NCBI RefSeq assembly: GCF_000758685.1
Contig: NZ_CP009286.1
Coordinates: 4,060,501-4,124,500 of the forward strand
DNA: 64,000 nucleotides
From: Paenibacillus stellifer
Lineage (GTDB): Bacteria > Bacillota > Bacilli > Paenibacillales > Paenibacillaceae
Direction of reading: 5' to 3'
Part shown: positions 1 through 8,766 of the stretch, piece by piece
Position numbering within the stretch: the first letter of the stretch is position 1
How the letters are laid out: every line of letters starts with the position of its first letter
The notes under the pieces: generated by a model
What the model was told of the DNA's origin: nothing
The model's database searches: none
The model's input: only the letters and a program-made list of their open reading frames with translations
Translations under genes and position numbers: made by a program

Positions 1-1331
1 TAGAGCAGATCCGCCGCCAGCTGGGCCAGGCGGGAACGTTCGCCTTTTTCGAGAGTAATATGTCCGCTGATGCCTTGTTGTTTGAATTTCTCAACGATAT
101 AGCTGAGCCCGTTGCTCGCGGCGTCGAGGTAGGGATGGTCGATCTGTTCGGGGTCGCCCATCAAGATAACCTTGCTGCCCTCGCCCGCCCGCGATACGAT
201 GGTCTTCACTTCATGACGCGACAGGTTCTGCGCTTCATCGATTATGATGAACTGTGACGGAATGGAACGGCCGCGAATATAAGTCAGCGCCTCGACCTGA
301 ATGCTTCCGAGGCCCATCAAAATTTTATCGATGTCGCCCGCTTTTTTCGTATCGAACAGAAATTCCAGATTATCGTATATCGGCTGCATCCAGGGCCGGA
401 GCTTCTCGTCTTTCTCGCCGGGAAGGTATCCGATGTCTTTCCCCATGGGAACGACTGGCCGTGCAATCAGCAGCTTCTTGTATTTATGCTCATCCTCCAC
501 CTTGAACAGTCCTGCGGCCAGCGCCAGCAGCGTCTTGCCGGTCCCGGCTTTGCCTGTGATGGTGACAAGCGGAATATCGTCGCTAAGCAGCAGCTCCAGC
601 GCCATCCGCTGTTGGGCGTTGCGCGCGCTGATTCCCCATACCGGATCGTTGCCGAGGTAGAGCGGCTCCAGGCGGGTGCCGTCGGCAGTTACCTTGAGCA
701 GCGCTGATTTGCCTGTACCAATCTCATCCTTCAGAATGATGAATTCATGAGGATAGAGCGGATAGGACAGCTGCAGCTGCTTGACGGCAAGCGACCGGTT
801 GCTGTAATACTCGTCGATCAAGGCGGGATGAACCGGCAGCGTCTGATAACCGGCATACAGCTCGTTCAGATCGGCCGTCCGGTCGGATAAATAATCCTCA
901 GGCGTTATGCCCAGCACATCCGCTTTAATCCGGACAAGCACGTCCTTGCTGACAAGGACGACCGGCCGGGGCTCCGGCTTCTCGTTCTCCTCCTGCAAAT
1001 AGTTCAGCGCAACAGCCAAAATCCGGTTGTCGGTGGATACCTCGCCGAACATTTCCTGAACCCGGACAAAGCTGCGATGGTTCAGCTCGACCTTCAGCGT
1101 CCCTCCATGCTCCAGCGTCACGCCGCTGTGCAGATGTCCCCGTTCCCGGAGACCGTCCAGCAGGCGGGAGACTGTGCGGGCATTACGTCCGATTTCATCG
1201 GCGTTACGCTTCTTGGAATCGATCTCTTCAAGCACTACGGCGGGAATAATCACTTCATTCTCCTTAAACGAAAAAATCGAATTGGGGTCGTGAAGCAGTA
1301 CATTGGTATCCAGTACAAAGATCTTTTTCAT
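1..1331 (-). CDS. ylaK: PhoH family protein with N-terminal PIN domain (YlaK-like), truncated by one base at window edge
   Basis: The reading frame starts at an ATG (1329-1331) with an N-terminal PIN nuclease motif (IFVLDTNVLLHDP) and ends in a PhoH-type ATPase. The Walker A motif GKAGTGKT lies near residues 260-267, followed by a Walker B-like IIIDEAQN. The last two bases in the window read TA after 443 codons, so the stop codon is probably cut by the edge and the protein is essentially complete; B. subtilis YlaK has about this length. PIN-PhoH proteins are thought to couple RNA cleavage with ATP-dependent helicase or remodelling activity; the substrate is unknown. It is divergent from the ylaJ-like lipoprotein gene at 1436, as expected for the yla neighbourhood. 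Confidence 0.93.
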   Translation of the reverse strand, partial: MKKIFVLDTNVLLHDPNSIFSFKENEVIIPAVVLEEIDSKKRNADEIGRNARTVSRLLDGLRERGHLHSGVTLEHGGTLKVELNHRSFVRVQEMFGEVSTDNRILAVALNYLQEENEKPEPRPVVLVSKDVLVRIKADVLGITPEDYLSDRTADLNELYAGYQTLPVHPALIDEYYSNRSLAVKQLQLSYPLYPHEFIILKDEIGTGKSALLKVTADGTRLEPLYLGNDPVWGISARNAQQRMALELLLSDDIPLVTITGKAGTGKTLLALAAGLFKVEDEHKYKKLLIARPVVPMGKDIGYLPGEKDEKLRPWMQPIYDNLEFLFDTKKAGDIDKILMGLGSIQVEALTYIRGRSIPSQFIIIDEAQNLSRHEVKTIVSRAGEGSKVILMGDPEQIDHPYLDAASNGLSYIVEKFKQQGISGHITLEKGERSRLAQLAADLL

Positions 1332-1435
1332 GGTATCCCCTCCACAGCGCCTGGTTTGTCATAGGATACATAACTCTTTTCGCCACTGGAAAAGCTAAAG
1401 CCAGTACTTATCTTGAACGAAAGGAGCAAGCACCC

Positions 1436-2005
1436 ATGAGAAAATCAATATGTCTGTTGCTGGTCCTTTTGCTGCTGCTGACAAGCTGCGGTATGGTCAA
1501 AAAAGAGTCATCACCCTCTCCTCAGGATAAACGGCCTGCGGTAAACGCGGCGCGTTACGGGAACAATGGTGTTCGTCCGCTTACCGAAAACGGAACGGCG
1601 GGTTATGAGCCTTACGCCGCCGACGGTACAGGGGTCGTCACCCGGAGCGACGTGGAACTGAAAGATCATCTGGAACAGCTCGCCCTGCGGGTTCCCGGCG
1701 TGAAGGGAGCGCATTGTGTCGTGCTCGGCAAGAATGCCGTGGTCGGCATCGATGTCGACGGGTCCTTAAGCCGCTCAAGAGTCGGAACGATCAAATACTC
1801 CGTGGCCGAAGCCCTTCGCAAGGACCCTGCTGCCGTCAACTCGATGGTTACCGCCGATATGGACATTTCCGCACGGATTGCCGAGCTTGGCAAGCATGTG
1901 AGACAGGGCCACCCGGTCTCCGGCTTCTCCGCCGAAATGGCCGATATTATCGGACGGATCATTCCGCAGCTGCCGGACGATACGACACCACGGGGCCAGC
2001 AGTAA
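1436..2005 (+). CDS. ylaJ: YhcN/YlaJ family sporulation lipoprotein
   Basis: A 189-residue secreted lipoprotein. The N-terminus has two charged residues, a leucine-rich hydrophobic stretch and a lipobox LLTSCG, so cysteine 18 is the predicted lipidation site. The mature part carries the YhcN/YlaJ core (about residues 70-165), including the pattern VPGVKGAHCVVLGKNAVVGI. Members of this family are made in sporulating cells and associate with the spore membrane or cortex region; a role in germination is proposed. An AAAGGAG ribosome site lies about 10 bases before the ATG. Its position beside the PIN-PhoH gene matches ylaJ-ylaK of B. subtilis, which supports the name. Confidence 0.88.
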   Translation: MRKSICLLLVLLLLLTSCGMVKKESSPSPQDKRPAVNAARYGNNGVRPLTENGTAGYEPYAADGTGVVTRSDVELKDHLEQLALRVPGVKGAHCVVLGKNAVVGIDVDGSLSRSRVGTIKYSVAEALRKDPAAVNSMVTADMDISARIAELGKHVRQGHPVSGFSAEMADIIGRIIPQLPDDTTPRGQQ

Positions 2006-2104
2006 GATGTTTATCGGCTGACAGGCCGCCGCAATAAAGAAGAGGATCAAAATTTACAAGAAATCGGGTCTTGCGCCCTGAAGTCAATTCAGCTGATGCG
2101 AAGC

Positions 2105-2139
2105 CAAAAAAAGCCCAGTGAATATTCACTAGGCTTTTT
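2105..2139. terminator. Bidirectional intrinsic terminator between ylaJ and ylaL
   Basis: The stem pairs AGCCcAGTGAATATTCACTaGGCT, with an A-run on its left and a T-run on its right, so it can stop transcription from both convergent genes. On the minus strand the stem overlaps the TAG stop codon of the ylaL-like gene. Confidence 0.85.
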
Positions 2140-2581
2140 GCATGGCGGAAAATACTTGCCCATCCAGCTTCTCTGCCGCGCGCACGTCATACACTTTGGT
2201 ATACGTCGGGGCGGACTCCAGTTGGGCACCGTAAAACAGTGCGTTTCGAACCGCGGAAATTTCCACATCGAAACAGCACATTTCAAAAGGAACGCCCGGA
2301 AGCGGATCGCTCTTCACGACACTCCGGCCGTTAATGGCATAGATCGAATGGTCTCCAAAAACCGTAAGCGTCACAAGAGGATTCTCTTTCATGTTGCGAA
2401 CGAGCCGAGAACGGTGATCGATGGCCAGCCGCAGCGTGAACGCGTCCACTGCATATACCCATGATATGGCAGAGGAGGTTGGGCCTCCGCTCTCCGCATC
2501 AACGGTGTTCAGCAGGACGAAGGTTTCATTTTGCAGCATCTTCAGAAGGGAATCGGTAAGCCCAGCGGCAGATTCGGACAT
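2129..2581 (-). CDS. ylaL: Pyridoxamine 5'-phosphate oxidase-like split-barrel protein (YlaL-like)
   Basis: A 150-residue protein with the flavin-binding split-barrel pattern: FVLLNTVDAESGGPTSSAISWVYAV near residues 21-45 and RLVRNMKENPLVTLTVFG in the middle. Proteins of this superfamily bind FMN, F420 or heme, but the substrate cannot be predicted here. It lies beside ylaJ and ylaK homologues, and B. subtilis ylaL holds the same place. A good sigma-A promoter sits just upstream, so it is probably monocistronic and ends at the hairpin overlapping its stop codon. Confidence 0.8.
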   Translation of the reverse strand: MSESAAGLTDSLLKMLQNETFVLLNTVDAESGGPTSSAISWVYAVDAFTLRLAIDHRSRLVRNMKENPLVTLTVFGDHSIYAINGRSVVKSDPLPGVPFEMCCFDVEISAVRNALFYGAQLESAPTYTKVYDVRAAEKLDGQVFSAMQKA

Positions 2582-2627
2582 TGTGCAGCCCCCTTATGTC
2601 GCATCTCTTTAAGCTAATCTTATTTAT

Positions 2628-2657
2628 ATTATAGCATAGGCTTAAACTTGCATTCAA
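2628..2657 (-). promoter_or_regulatory. Predicted sigma-A promoter of the ylaL-like gene
   Basis: Read on the minus strand: -35 TTGAAT (2652-2657), an 18-base spacer, and -10 TATAAT (2628-2633) preceded by TGC, which makes an extended -10. The start codon follows about 50 bases downstream. Confidence 0.75.
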
Positions 2658-2675
2658 TTTGGTGGAACGGCTGCC

Positions 2676-3761
2676 TTAAGGTGCAGGTGAGGCCGGAGCT
2701 GCTCCAGCCAGACGGTCACTCAGGCTCATCTTGGCCACCTCAAGCTCCTTATCGTTAATATATACATAAGGGCTTCGCCAGGTGCCGGTTACGGGTACAA
2801 ACTCCACATTGTTCTTCGACATCTGCCAATAGGTAGAGATCATGTTCTTGATCTGTTCCTTCTCGATGTCGGTCTTCATATTGTCATCGAGGGCGTCCAG
2901 GACACCGCCAATTCTCACGACACCGCCAAGAGATTGCATCTTGTCCATCAGAGCATGCAGCACCTCGTTCTGTCTGCGGTTGCGGTCAAAATCGTCGGAA
3001 GCCTTCGTCTTCGGGCTGCAGTTGGATTTGCGGTAGCGGACATAATCAAGCGCCTTATCGCCATCCAGTGTCTGCTCGCCCTGTTTCAGATTAATATTCG
3101 TTCCGTCGGCGTTGTCTTTATAGCACATATTGTAGCTCACATTGACATCGACGCCGCCAAGCTTGTCCACCGCTTTGCGGAAGCCATCGAAATTCAGCAC
3201 GGTTACATAGTCGATAGGCACACCCAGATATTTGCCCATCATCGTCTTCATTTCATTCTCGGCTGAAATACCCGAGGTATCTTCCTTGCCTCGAAAGCGG
3301 GTATAGAACTCATTGATTTTGGTCCGCTTGTAGCCGTCGAGTTCAACATATGTATCACGGGGCAGCGAGACAACCGTCGCCGATTGGGTTGAAGGATTCA
3401 ATGCCACGACCATGATAACATCCGTCAAATAGGACTTGTGCTTCTCCCGATAATCCGTGCCGAGCAGCAGCACCGTCAGCGGTTTGACCTTGGCGGAGTT
3501 CTCCGCCGCCACAGGCTTGTCGACGCCCGTATTCAGCAGTCCATTGTCAAGCTTGTAGTACAGGTATAAAAAGTAGCCAACCACAACGAGCGCCACAAGC
3601 AGCGCGCCGATCAGCACCATTCTTCCCAAGCGGGCCATGAAGCCCCGCTTCTTCTTCTTTTTTGCCTGGGGCTTTGGCCTGGAGACCGGCCCCGGAGCTC
3701 TTTTGCCGCCGCTTCCCTGTCCTCTGGACCGGGGAGGCAGACCGTCTTTATTTGTATTCAT
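2676..3761 (-). CDS. LytR-CpsA-Psr (LCP) family cell-wall glycopolymer transferase
   Basis: A 361-residue type II membrane protein. Residues 1-42 are cytoplasmic and very rich in K, R, P and G. One transmembrane helix spans about 46-68. The extracellular LCP domain starts near residue 95 with VLLLGTDYREK, then YLTDVIMVVALNP and VSLPRDTYVEL, which contain the conserved Asp and Arg residues that hold the polyprenyl-pyrophosphate substrate. The family transfers teichoic acid or other anionic glycopolymers from undecaprenyl pyrophosphate to peptidoglycan. The ATG follows an AAAAGGAC ribosome site at rather long spacing (about 14 bases). Several LCP paralogues usually exist per genome, so the specific polymer cannot be assigned. 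Confidence 0.92.
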   Translation of the reverse strand: MNTNKDGLPPRSRGQGSGGKRAPGPVSRPKPQAKKKKKRGFMARLGRMVLIGALLVALVVVGYFLYLYYKLDNGLLNTGVDKPVAAENSAKVKPLTVLLLGTDYREKHKSYLTDVIMVVALNPSTQSATVVSLPRDTYVELDGYKRTKINEFYTRFRGKEDTSGISAENEMKTMMGKYLGVPIDYVTVLNFDGFRKAVDKLGGVDVNVSYNMCYKDNADGTNINLKQGEQTLDGDKALDYVRYRKSNCSPKTKASDDFDRNRRQNEVLHALMDKMQSLGGVVRIGGVLDALDDNMKTDIEKEQIKNMISTYWQMSKNNVEFVPVTGTWRSPYVYINDKELEVAKMSLSDRLAGAAPASPAP

Positions 3762-3936
3762 ATTGATTCAAAGTCCTTTTCTTCGTCTTTGGATATTCGG
3801 CACCGCCGTCAATAATCAGACGTAAATTCCGCCCAAAAGTTGCGATCATCACTCAGTGTCGCCCCGTTCTTACTGCCTCCAGCAGATGGTTTTGCAGCCA
3901 CGGAGCATGGCCTCTTCAGAGCATGGCCTCTTCAAA

Positions 3937-3973
3937 GCAAAAGCCGCCGGATGGATGATATCCCGGCGGCTGA
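3937..3973 (-). terminator. Intrinsic terminator after typA
   Basis: On the minus strand, AGCCGCCGGG and CCGGCGGCT form a strong GC stem around a 12-base loop, followed by TTTTGCTTT. It lies 15 bases past the typA stop. Confidence 0.85.
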
Positions 3974-3987
3974 TTTACGTGCTGCAA

Positions 3988-5829
3988 TTACATATTGGCT
4001 TCGGCCATTTTGCGATGCTTCTCGGCACGTTCGCGTTCGCTCTTGTTCAGAATCTTCTTGCGAAGACGTACAGATTTCGGCGTGATTTCGCAGTATTCGT
4101 CATCATTCAGGTACTCCAGAGCCGCTTCCAGCGAGAAGAGGCGAGGCGTCTTCATCTTGACCGTCTCGTCCTTCGTAGCCGAACGGACGTTGGTGAGAGC
4201 CTTCTCCTTGCAGATGTTAACGACGATATCGTTGTCGCGCGTATGCTCGCCGACGATCATGCCCTCATAGATTTCCGTACCCGGCTCGAGGAACAGAATG
4301 CCTCGATCTTCCACGCCCATCATGCCGTAGAAGGTGGAGACGCCGGTCTCGGTCGAGACGAGCACGCCCTGATGGCGTCCGCCAACCTGTCCGCCGATCA
4401 GCGGCGCATAGCTGTCGAATGCGTGGTTCATAACGCCGTAGCCGCGTGTCAGCGTCAGGAAATGCGTATTGTAGCCGATCAGACCGCGTGCAGGAATCAG
4501 GAATTCCAGACGAACCTGGCCGGTTCCGTGATTGATCATGTTCACCATTTCGGCCTTGCGGGTTCCCAAGCTCTCCATTACGGCGCCCATGCTATCTTCC
4601 GGCACGTCGATAAGCAGCCGTTCAAGCGGCTCCATCTTCGCGCCGTCGATTTCCTTAACGATAACCTCAGGCTTGGAAACTTGAAGCTCATAGCCTTCAC
4701 GGCGCATATTCTCGATTAAAATCCCGAGATGCAGCTCACCGCGTCCCGATACGATGAAGGCGTCGGGGCTGTCCGTTTCCACCACGCGAAGGGATACGTC
4801 TGTCTCCAGCTCCTTGAACAGGCGCTCACGCAGCTTGCGGGAGGTGACCCATTTGCCTTCCTTGCCGGCGAAAGGCGAGTTGTTGACGAGGAACGTCATC
4901 TGCATGGTCGGCTCGTCAATCTTCAGAACCGGCAGCGCCTCCGGATTCGCCGGGTCGGCGATCGTCTCGCCGATATTGATGTCCTTGATGCCCGCGATAG
5001 CGACGATGTCGCCGGCGCCGGCTTCCTCGGTCTCTACTCGCTTCAGGCCCTGGAAGCCGAACAGCTTCTCGATGCGCGCGGTCTTGTGCTTGCCGTCGCG
5101 CTGAATGACTGTAATCGATTGTCCCGCGCGGATGATGCCGCGGTTCACACGGCCGATGGCGATCCGGCCCAGATACTCGTTATAGTCCATCAGGGTAACA
5201 AGGAATTGGAGAGGTTCTTCAACGCTCTCCGTCGGAGCCGGGATATGATCGACAATGGTCTCGTACAGAGCCAGCATGTTGTCGTCCTGCTTCTCCGGGT
5301 CAAGACTCGAAGTGCCGTTAAGAGCGGAAGCGTACACAACCGGGAATTCCAACTGCTCGTCGCTTGCTTCCAGCTCGATGAACAGGTCCAGCACCTCGTC
5401 GATCACTTCAGCCGGACGGGCGGCCGGACGGTCGATCTTGTTGACGACGACGATCGGCGTCAAATTCTGCTCCAGCGCTTTGCGAAGCACGAATTTCGTC
5501 TGCGGCATGCAGCCTTCATAGGCGTCGACGACGAGAAGAACGCCGTCTACCATCTTCATGATCCGTTCCACTTCACCGCCGAAGTCGGCGTGTCCGGGCG
5601 TATCCACGATGTTGATCAGAAAGTCTTTATAGGTAATGGCCGTATTCTTGGCCAGAATCGTAATGCCGCGTTCCCGCTCCAAATCATTGGAGTCCATGGC
5701 TCGTTCCTGTACGGTCTCATGCTCGCGGAAAATCCCCGATTGCTGCAGCAACTGGTCGACTAGCGTCGTTTTGCCGTGGTCGACGTGGGCGATAATCGCG
5801 ATATTGCGAATCTGTTCTCTTGAATGCAT
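3988..5829 (-). CDS. typA: Translational GTPase TypA/BipA
   Basis: A 613-residue ribosome-associated GTPase of the EF-G/EF-Tu superfamily. The G1 motif AHVDHGKT falls at residues 14-21, followed by the switch region RERGITI, G3 DTPGHADF and G4 NKIDRP, then domain II, the EF-G-like domains and the TypA-specific C-terminus. It acts in 50S subunit assembly and growth under cold or stress. The frame is open further upstream to 5916, but I chose the ATG at 5829 because it gives the family's usual start ([20 protein letters not shown]) and length, behind an AAAGGA ribosome site. B. subtilis typA (ylaG) sits in the same yla neighbourhood. Confidence 0.97.
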   Translation of the reverse strand: MHSREQIRNIAIIAHVDHGKTTLVDQLLQQSGIFREHETVQERAMDSNDLERERGITILAKNTAITYKDFLINIVDTPGHADFGGEVERIMKMVDGVLLVVDAYEGCMPQTKFVLRKALEQNLTPIVVVNKIDRPAARPAEVIDEVLDLFIELEASDEQLEFPVVYASALNGTSSLDPEKQDDNMLALYETIVDHIPAPTESVEEPLQFLVTLMDYNEYLGRIAIGRVNRGIIRAGQSITVIQRDGKHKTARIEKLFGFQGLKRVETEEAGAGDIVAIAGIKDINIGETIADPANPEALPVLKIDEPTMQMTFLVNNSPFAGKEGKWVTSRKLRERLFKELETDVSLRVVETDSPDAFIVSGRGELHLGILIENMRREGYELQVSKPEVIVKEIDGAKMEPLERLLIDVPEDSMGAVMESLGTRKAEMVNMINHGTGQVRLEFLIPARGLIGYNTHFLTLTRGYGVMNHAFDSYAPLIGGQVGGRHQGVLVSTETGVSTFYGMMGVEDRGILFLEPGTEIYEGMIVGEHTRDNDIVVNICKEKALTNVRSATKDETVKMKTPRLFSLEAALEYLNDDEYCEITPKSVRLRKKILNKSERERAEKHRKMAEANM

Positions 5830-5889
5830 GATTTGTATCCAAATCCTTTCATTTATCGAATAAAGAAAATTTGAAACAGGGGCAACGGT

Positions 5890-5930
5890 TCCACAAAAGA
5901 AGCGCCGGACTTTCATCCCGACGCTTCAAC
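5890..5930 (-). terminator. Terminator-like hairpin in the typA leader
   Basis: On the minus strand the stem GAAGCGTCGG/CCGGCGCTTC is followed by TTTTGT. The one non-Watson-Crick pair is a G-U wobble only in minus-strand RNA, which supports function on that strand. It lies downstream of the predicted typA promoter and upstream of the start codon, so it could end transcripts of the LiaI-like gene or attenuate typA. Confidence 0.6.
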
Positions 5931-5940
5931 AATATGATTA

Positions 5941-5970
5941 ATTGTAGCTTGAAAGCAGTGTGAAAAGCAA
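5941..5970 (-). promoter_or_regulatory. Predicted sigma-A promoter of typA
   Basis: Minus strand: -35 TTGCTT (5965-5970), an 18-base spacer, -10 TACAAT (5941-5946). It implies a leader of about 105 bases that contains the terminator-like hairpin at 5890-5930. Confidence 0.6.
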
Positions 5971-5990
5971 GTCTTTTCATGAAAAAACAA

Positions 5991-6497
5991 TTACCAGCCT
6001 CTGCGATAACGCCCTCGACGTCCGCCCCGTCCGAGCATCAGCCAAATACCCGCCACAATCAGCACCGCTCCGACGATATAGATGAATCCCGAACCCAGTA
6101 CGCCAAGGAACATCAGCAGAAGGCTCACAATGCCCAGAACGGCCGATCCGACAGTTAGTCCGCCGCTGCGCGGAGAAGCGTACAGGCTGTATTCGTAGAG
6201 GCCGACCGCTATGCCGAGCAGAAGCACCGGCCACAGGTACGCCATCATCCACCATCCGAAGGTATTGCACAGCCCGAAGAGCAGCCCATAGACGGTCATG
6301 ATCCCGGCGGGAATGAGCGCTGCCGGCGAGAGGCGTCTGCCAAAGACAAACACATGCAGAATCAGTCCGGGGATCAAGAGGAGCAGCGGCCAGAGCGCAC
6401 GTCCCAGAAACCCGAAGACGCCCAGCTTGCCCAGCAAAATAAATAAACCGGCGCAGATGATGAACAGACCCAGCTTCATGTCGTTTTTGGAAGACAT
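5991..6497 (-). CDS. Membrane protein with LiaI/LiaF-like transmembrane region
   Basis: A 168-residue integral membrane protein with four or five hydrophobic helices, of the kind annotated as LiaI-LiaF-like transmembrane region: repeated FILLGKLGVFGFLGRALWP- and YLWPVLLLGIAVGL-type segments. The C-terminus is a short basic tail (GRGGRRGRYRRGW). A role in the cell-envelope stress response is only suggested by family resemblance. I start it at the second ATG (6497), because GAAGGG abuts the first ATG at 6506 and is well spaced only for the second. No two-component system is next to it here. Confidence 0.7.
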   Translation of the reverse strand: MSSKNDMKLGLFIICAGLFILLGKLGVFGFLGRALWPLLLLIPGLILHVFVFGRRLSPAALIPAGIMTVYGLLFGLCNTFGWWMMAYLWPVLLLGIAVGLYEYSLYASPRSGGLTVGSAVLGIVSLLLMFLGVLGSGFIYIVGAVLIVAGIWLMLGRGGRRGRYRRGW

Positions 6498-6687
6498 CGG
6501 TATCATCCCTTCAACAAAATCTAAATGGCAGCTTATCCTGAAACATCGGACGCCTTCGGCTCTGCCAACATATTTCTTATTCTATCCGAAAAAGACGAAA
6601 AACGCCATCTTCCGCATCCTTCAGCTGGAATCCGGACAGACAGGCAGCTGGATACAATAGATTGGCGGCATTGGGTGAAAATGCAAA

Positions 6688-6720
6688 GAGACAGGCGCGC
6701 TGATACTGCCTGTCTCTCAG
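6688..6720 (-). terminator. Hairpin after the TerC-family gene
   Basis: AGAGACAGGC and GCCTGTCTCT form a perfect 10-bp stem around an 11-base loop. The T-tract on the minus side is weak (TTTGCATTTTC), so termination efficiency is uncertain. Confidence 0.65.
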
Positions 6721-6747
6721 CATTAGGTCTTCACATTGACAATTCGC

Positions 6748-7407
6748 CTATCCCGCTTTCGGCGTATGGCGCTTGATTCCTCCGGCTGCCACGACGGCAA
6801 TGCCGAGCGCAACCGGAAGCACGGTGTGGATTCCGGGCAGAAGCACCGAGAGCAGGGAACCGAACTTGGCATCCTGCAGAAGCATGTCTCCCGCTGTATA
6901 AGCCAGAATATAGGAGCCGATATAAATCAGCACCGGAAACCGATGCAGCCAGCCGACGATCAGTCCGCTGCCCCAGACGACAATGGGGATGCTAAGCCCA
7001 ATTCCGATAATCACCAGCGCCAGATCGCCCTTCGCCAGTCCGGCAATCGCAAGCACATTGTCCAGGCTCATGATGAAATCAGCGGTCAGAATCGTCCGGA
7101 TCGCCTTCCACACCGTCGCGGCTTCGTTGACGCGATGCACATCCTCTTCCTCCAGAAGCAGCTTGAAGGAGATCCACAGAAGCAGAAGGCCTCCCCCTGC
7201 CTGGATGTAAGGGATTTTGAGCAGCAGCACGGCAACCAGCGTCAGCACGATGCGCAGCAGCACGGCTCCGGCCGAGCCCCACCAGACTGCCTTCCGGCGA
7301 TGGTGGTCCGGCAGATTTTTGCTGGCCATTGCAATGACCATCGCGTTGTCTCCGCTCAGTACGAGGTTGACCATCAAAATCTCGCCGAGCAGCCAAATCG
7401 ATTCCAT
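6748..7407 (-). CDS. TerC family integral membrane protein (YjbE-type)
   Basis: A 219-residue protein with about seven transmembrane helices. It has the two internally repeated TerC signatures with buried acidic residues: NLVLSGDNAMVIAMA near the N-terminus and FIMSLDNVLAIAGLA near the middle. TerC/YjbE/YkoY-type proteins are implicated in metal export, and Mn(II) loading of secreted enzymes has been shown for B. subtilis homologues. No yybP-ykoY Mn riboswitch fits in the 80 bases upstream. The start at 7407 follows GGGAGGGG at good spacing; an upstream in-frame ATG at 7431 lacks one. Confidence 0.85.
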   Translation of the reverse strand: MESIWLLGEILMVNLVLSGDNAMVIAMASKNLPDHHRRKAVWWGSAGAVLLRIVLTLVAVLLLKIPYIQAGGGLLLLWISFKLLLEEEDVHRVNEAATVWKAIRTILTADFIMSLDNVLAIAGLAKGDLALVIIGIGLSIPIVVWGSGLIVGWLHRFPVLIYIGSYILAYTAGDMLLQDAKFGSLLSVLLPGIHTVLPVALGIAVVAAGGIKRHTPKAG

Positions 7408-7487
7408 TTGACACCCCTCCCGAACCTGCATATATCCACTTGTATGCGTGGTTCGGGCAAGCTATGCTTCTTGTCCCTTCAGTTGTC

Positions 7488-8765
7488 TTAAAACCATTCT
7501 TCCTGCTGAACCGCCGCTTCCTCTTCATCCGCCGGGCGTTCGTTACCGTGCGGAGTGAGATCAACCGTCACGGTCTGGGCGACTGCCTCGTCAAGCCGCT
7601 GGGCATAGCCCGGAAGCGTCGCTTCAATCCGCTCGACAATACGCAAATTCGGATTCGTCGTGGGCGACCGCGGAACGAACAGCGTGCAGCAGTCTTCATA
7701 TGGTAGAATCGACAGCTCATAAGTGCCGATGGTCTGCGCCAGCTCCGTTATTTCTCCCTTGTCCATCATGACAAGAGGACGAAGAATCGGCAGATCAGTC
7801 GCCCGGCCGATCACGTTCATGCTGGACAGCGTCTGGCTCGCAACCTGGCCTAGGCTATCGCCTGTTACAATCGCCAGCGCTCCTTCGCGCTCGGCCAGCA
7901 TCGTCGCAATTCGCAGCATCGACCTGCGCATCAGCGTGATCATCAGGTTGTCCTGCCCGATCCCGGCAAAGGATGTCTGAATCTCCGTGAAGGGAACGAG
8001 ATGCAGCCGAATTCGGCCGCTGTATCCTGACAGCACTCTGGCAAGATCGACAACCTTCTGCCGCGCTTCCCGGCTCGTATACGGGTAACTGAAAAAGTGG
8101 ATGCATTCCACTTCAAGCCCCCGCCGCATGGAGGACCAGGCGGCCACCGGACTGTCGATGCCCCCGGACAGCAGCAGCATCGCCTTGCCGTTCGTACCGA
8201 GCGGGAAGCCGCCTGCAGCCTGAATGTTGTCGCAGAATAAATAAGTGCCGTTCTCCCGAACCTCGACCCGCAGCTCCAACTCGGGCTCACGGACATCGAC
8301 CGTCAGCGCGGGAAAGGCTTTCAGCAGCGGCCCCGACACGAGACGGTTCATCTCCTGGGAGCCATAAGGGAAGTCCTTCCATACCCGTCTGGCATTGACC
8401 TTGAACGTGGTGCCGGGAGCCGGAGCGATGGCTTCCATAAAGCGGAGACTATTCGTCACGATATCTTCAAGCTCGGAGCGGGCAACCTTCACCGGGCTGA
8501 TCGACGCAATGCCGAACACTTTCGCTAGCGTCGCAATGAGCGGCTCCGCCGGTTCGCCTCCCAGTTCGACATAGATCCGGCCGTATTCCGTGATCAGCTT
8601 CGCGCCCGGATACAGCCTGACCCGCTCCTTTACTTGCCGCAGCATCGTCTTCTCGAACCGGCTGCGGTTCTTGCCTTTCAGTGTGAATTCGCCGAATCGC
8701 AGCAGCAGCATGTCCGCGTATTCCGTACCGCCCTTCAAGCCTTTGGCGGAATCTGTCTGTCTCAT
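7488..8765 (-). CDS. thiI: tRNA 4-thiouridine synthetase ThiI
   Basis: A 425-residue enzyme. An N-terminal ferredoxin-like region (LLRFGEFTLKGKNR) leads into a THUMP RNA-binding domain (about 60-170), then the PP-loop ATPase with SGGIDSP at residues 200-206. It adenylates U8 of tRNA and transfers sulfur from a cysteine desulfurase persulfide. There is no C-terminal rhodanese domain; the tail beyond residue 400 is a short acidic extension. The ATG at 8765 lies 12 bases after a GGAGG site and one base past the stop of the cysteine desulfurase gene, so the two genes are probably one operon, as in B. subtilis nifZ-thiI. Confidence 0.96.
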   Translation of the reverse strand: MRQTDSAKGLKGGTEYADMLLLRFGEFTLKGKNRSRFEKTMLRQVKERVRLYPGAKLITEYGRIYVELGGEPAEPLIATLAKVFGIASISPVKVARSELEDIVTNSLRFMEAIAPAPGTTFKVNARRVWKDFPYGSQEMNRLVSGPLLKAFPALTVDVREPELELRVEVRENGTYLFCDNIQAAGGFPLGTNGKAMLLLSGGIDSPVAAWSSMRRGLEVECIHFFSYPYTSREARQKVVDLARVLSGYSGRIRLHLVPFTEIQTSFAGIGQDNLMITLMRRSMLRIATMLAEREGALAIVTGDSLGQVASQTLSSMNVIGRATDLPILRPLVMMDKGEITELAQTIGTYELSILPYEDCCTLFVPRSPTTNPNLRIVERIEATLPGYAQRLDEAVAQTVTVDLTPHGNERPADEEEAAVQQEEWF

Positions 8766-8766
8766 G

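Noticed and set aside
3905..3936. Tandem duplication of GCATGGCCTCTTCA before the typA terminator
   Set aside because: Only two short copies in non-coding sequence; consistent with simple replication slippage.
4729..5763. 344-codon plus-strand frame inside typA
   Set aside because: Antisense to a highly conserved gene; the product has no recognisable domain.
7408..7487. Possible yybP-ykoY manganese riboswitch before the TerC-family gene
   Set aside because: Only 80 bases separate it from thiI and none of the conserved riboswitch core is visible.
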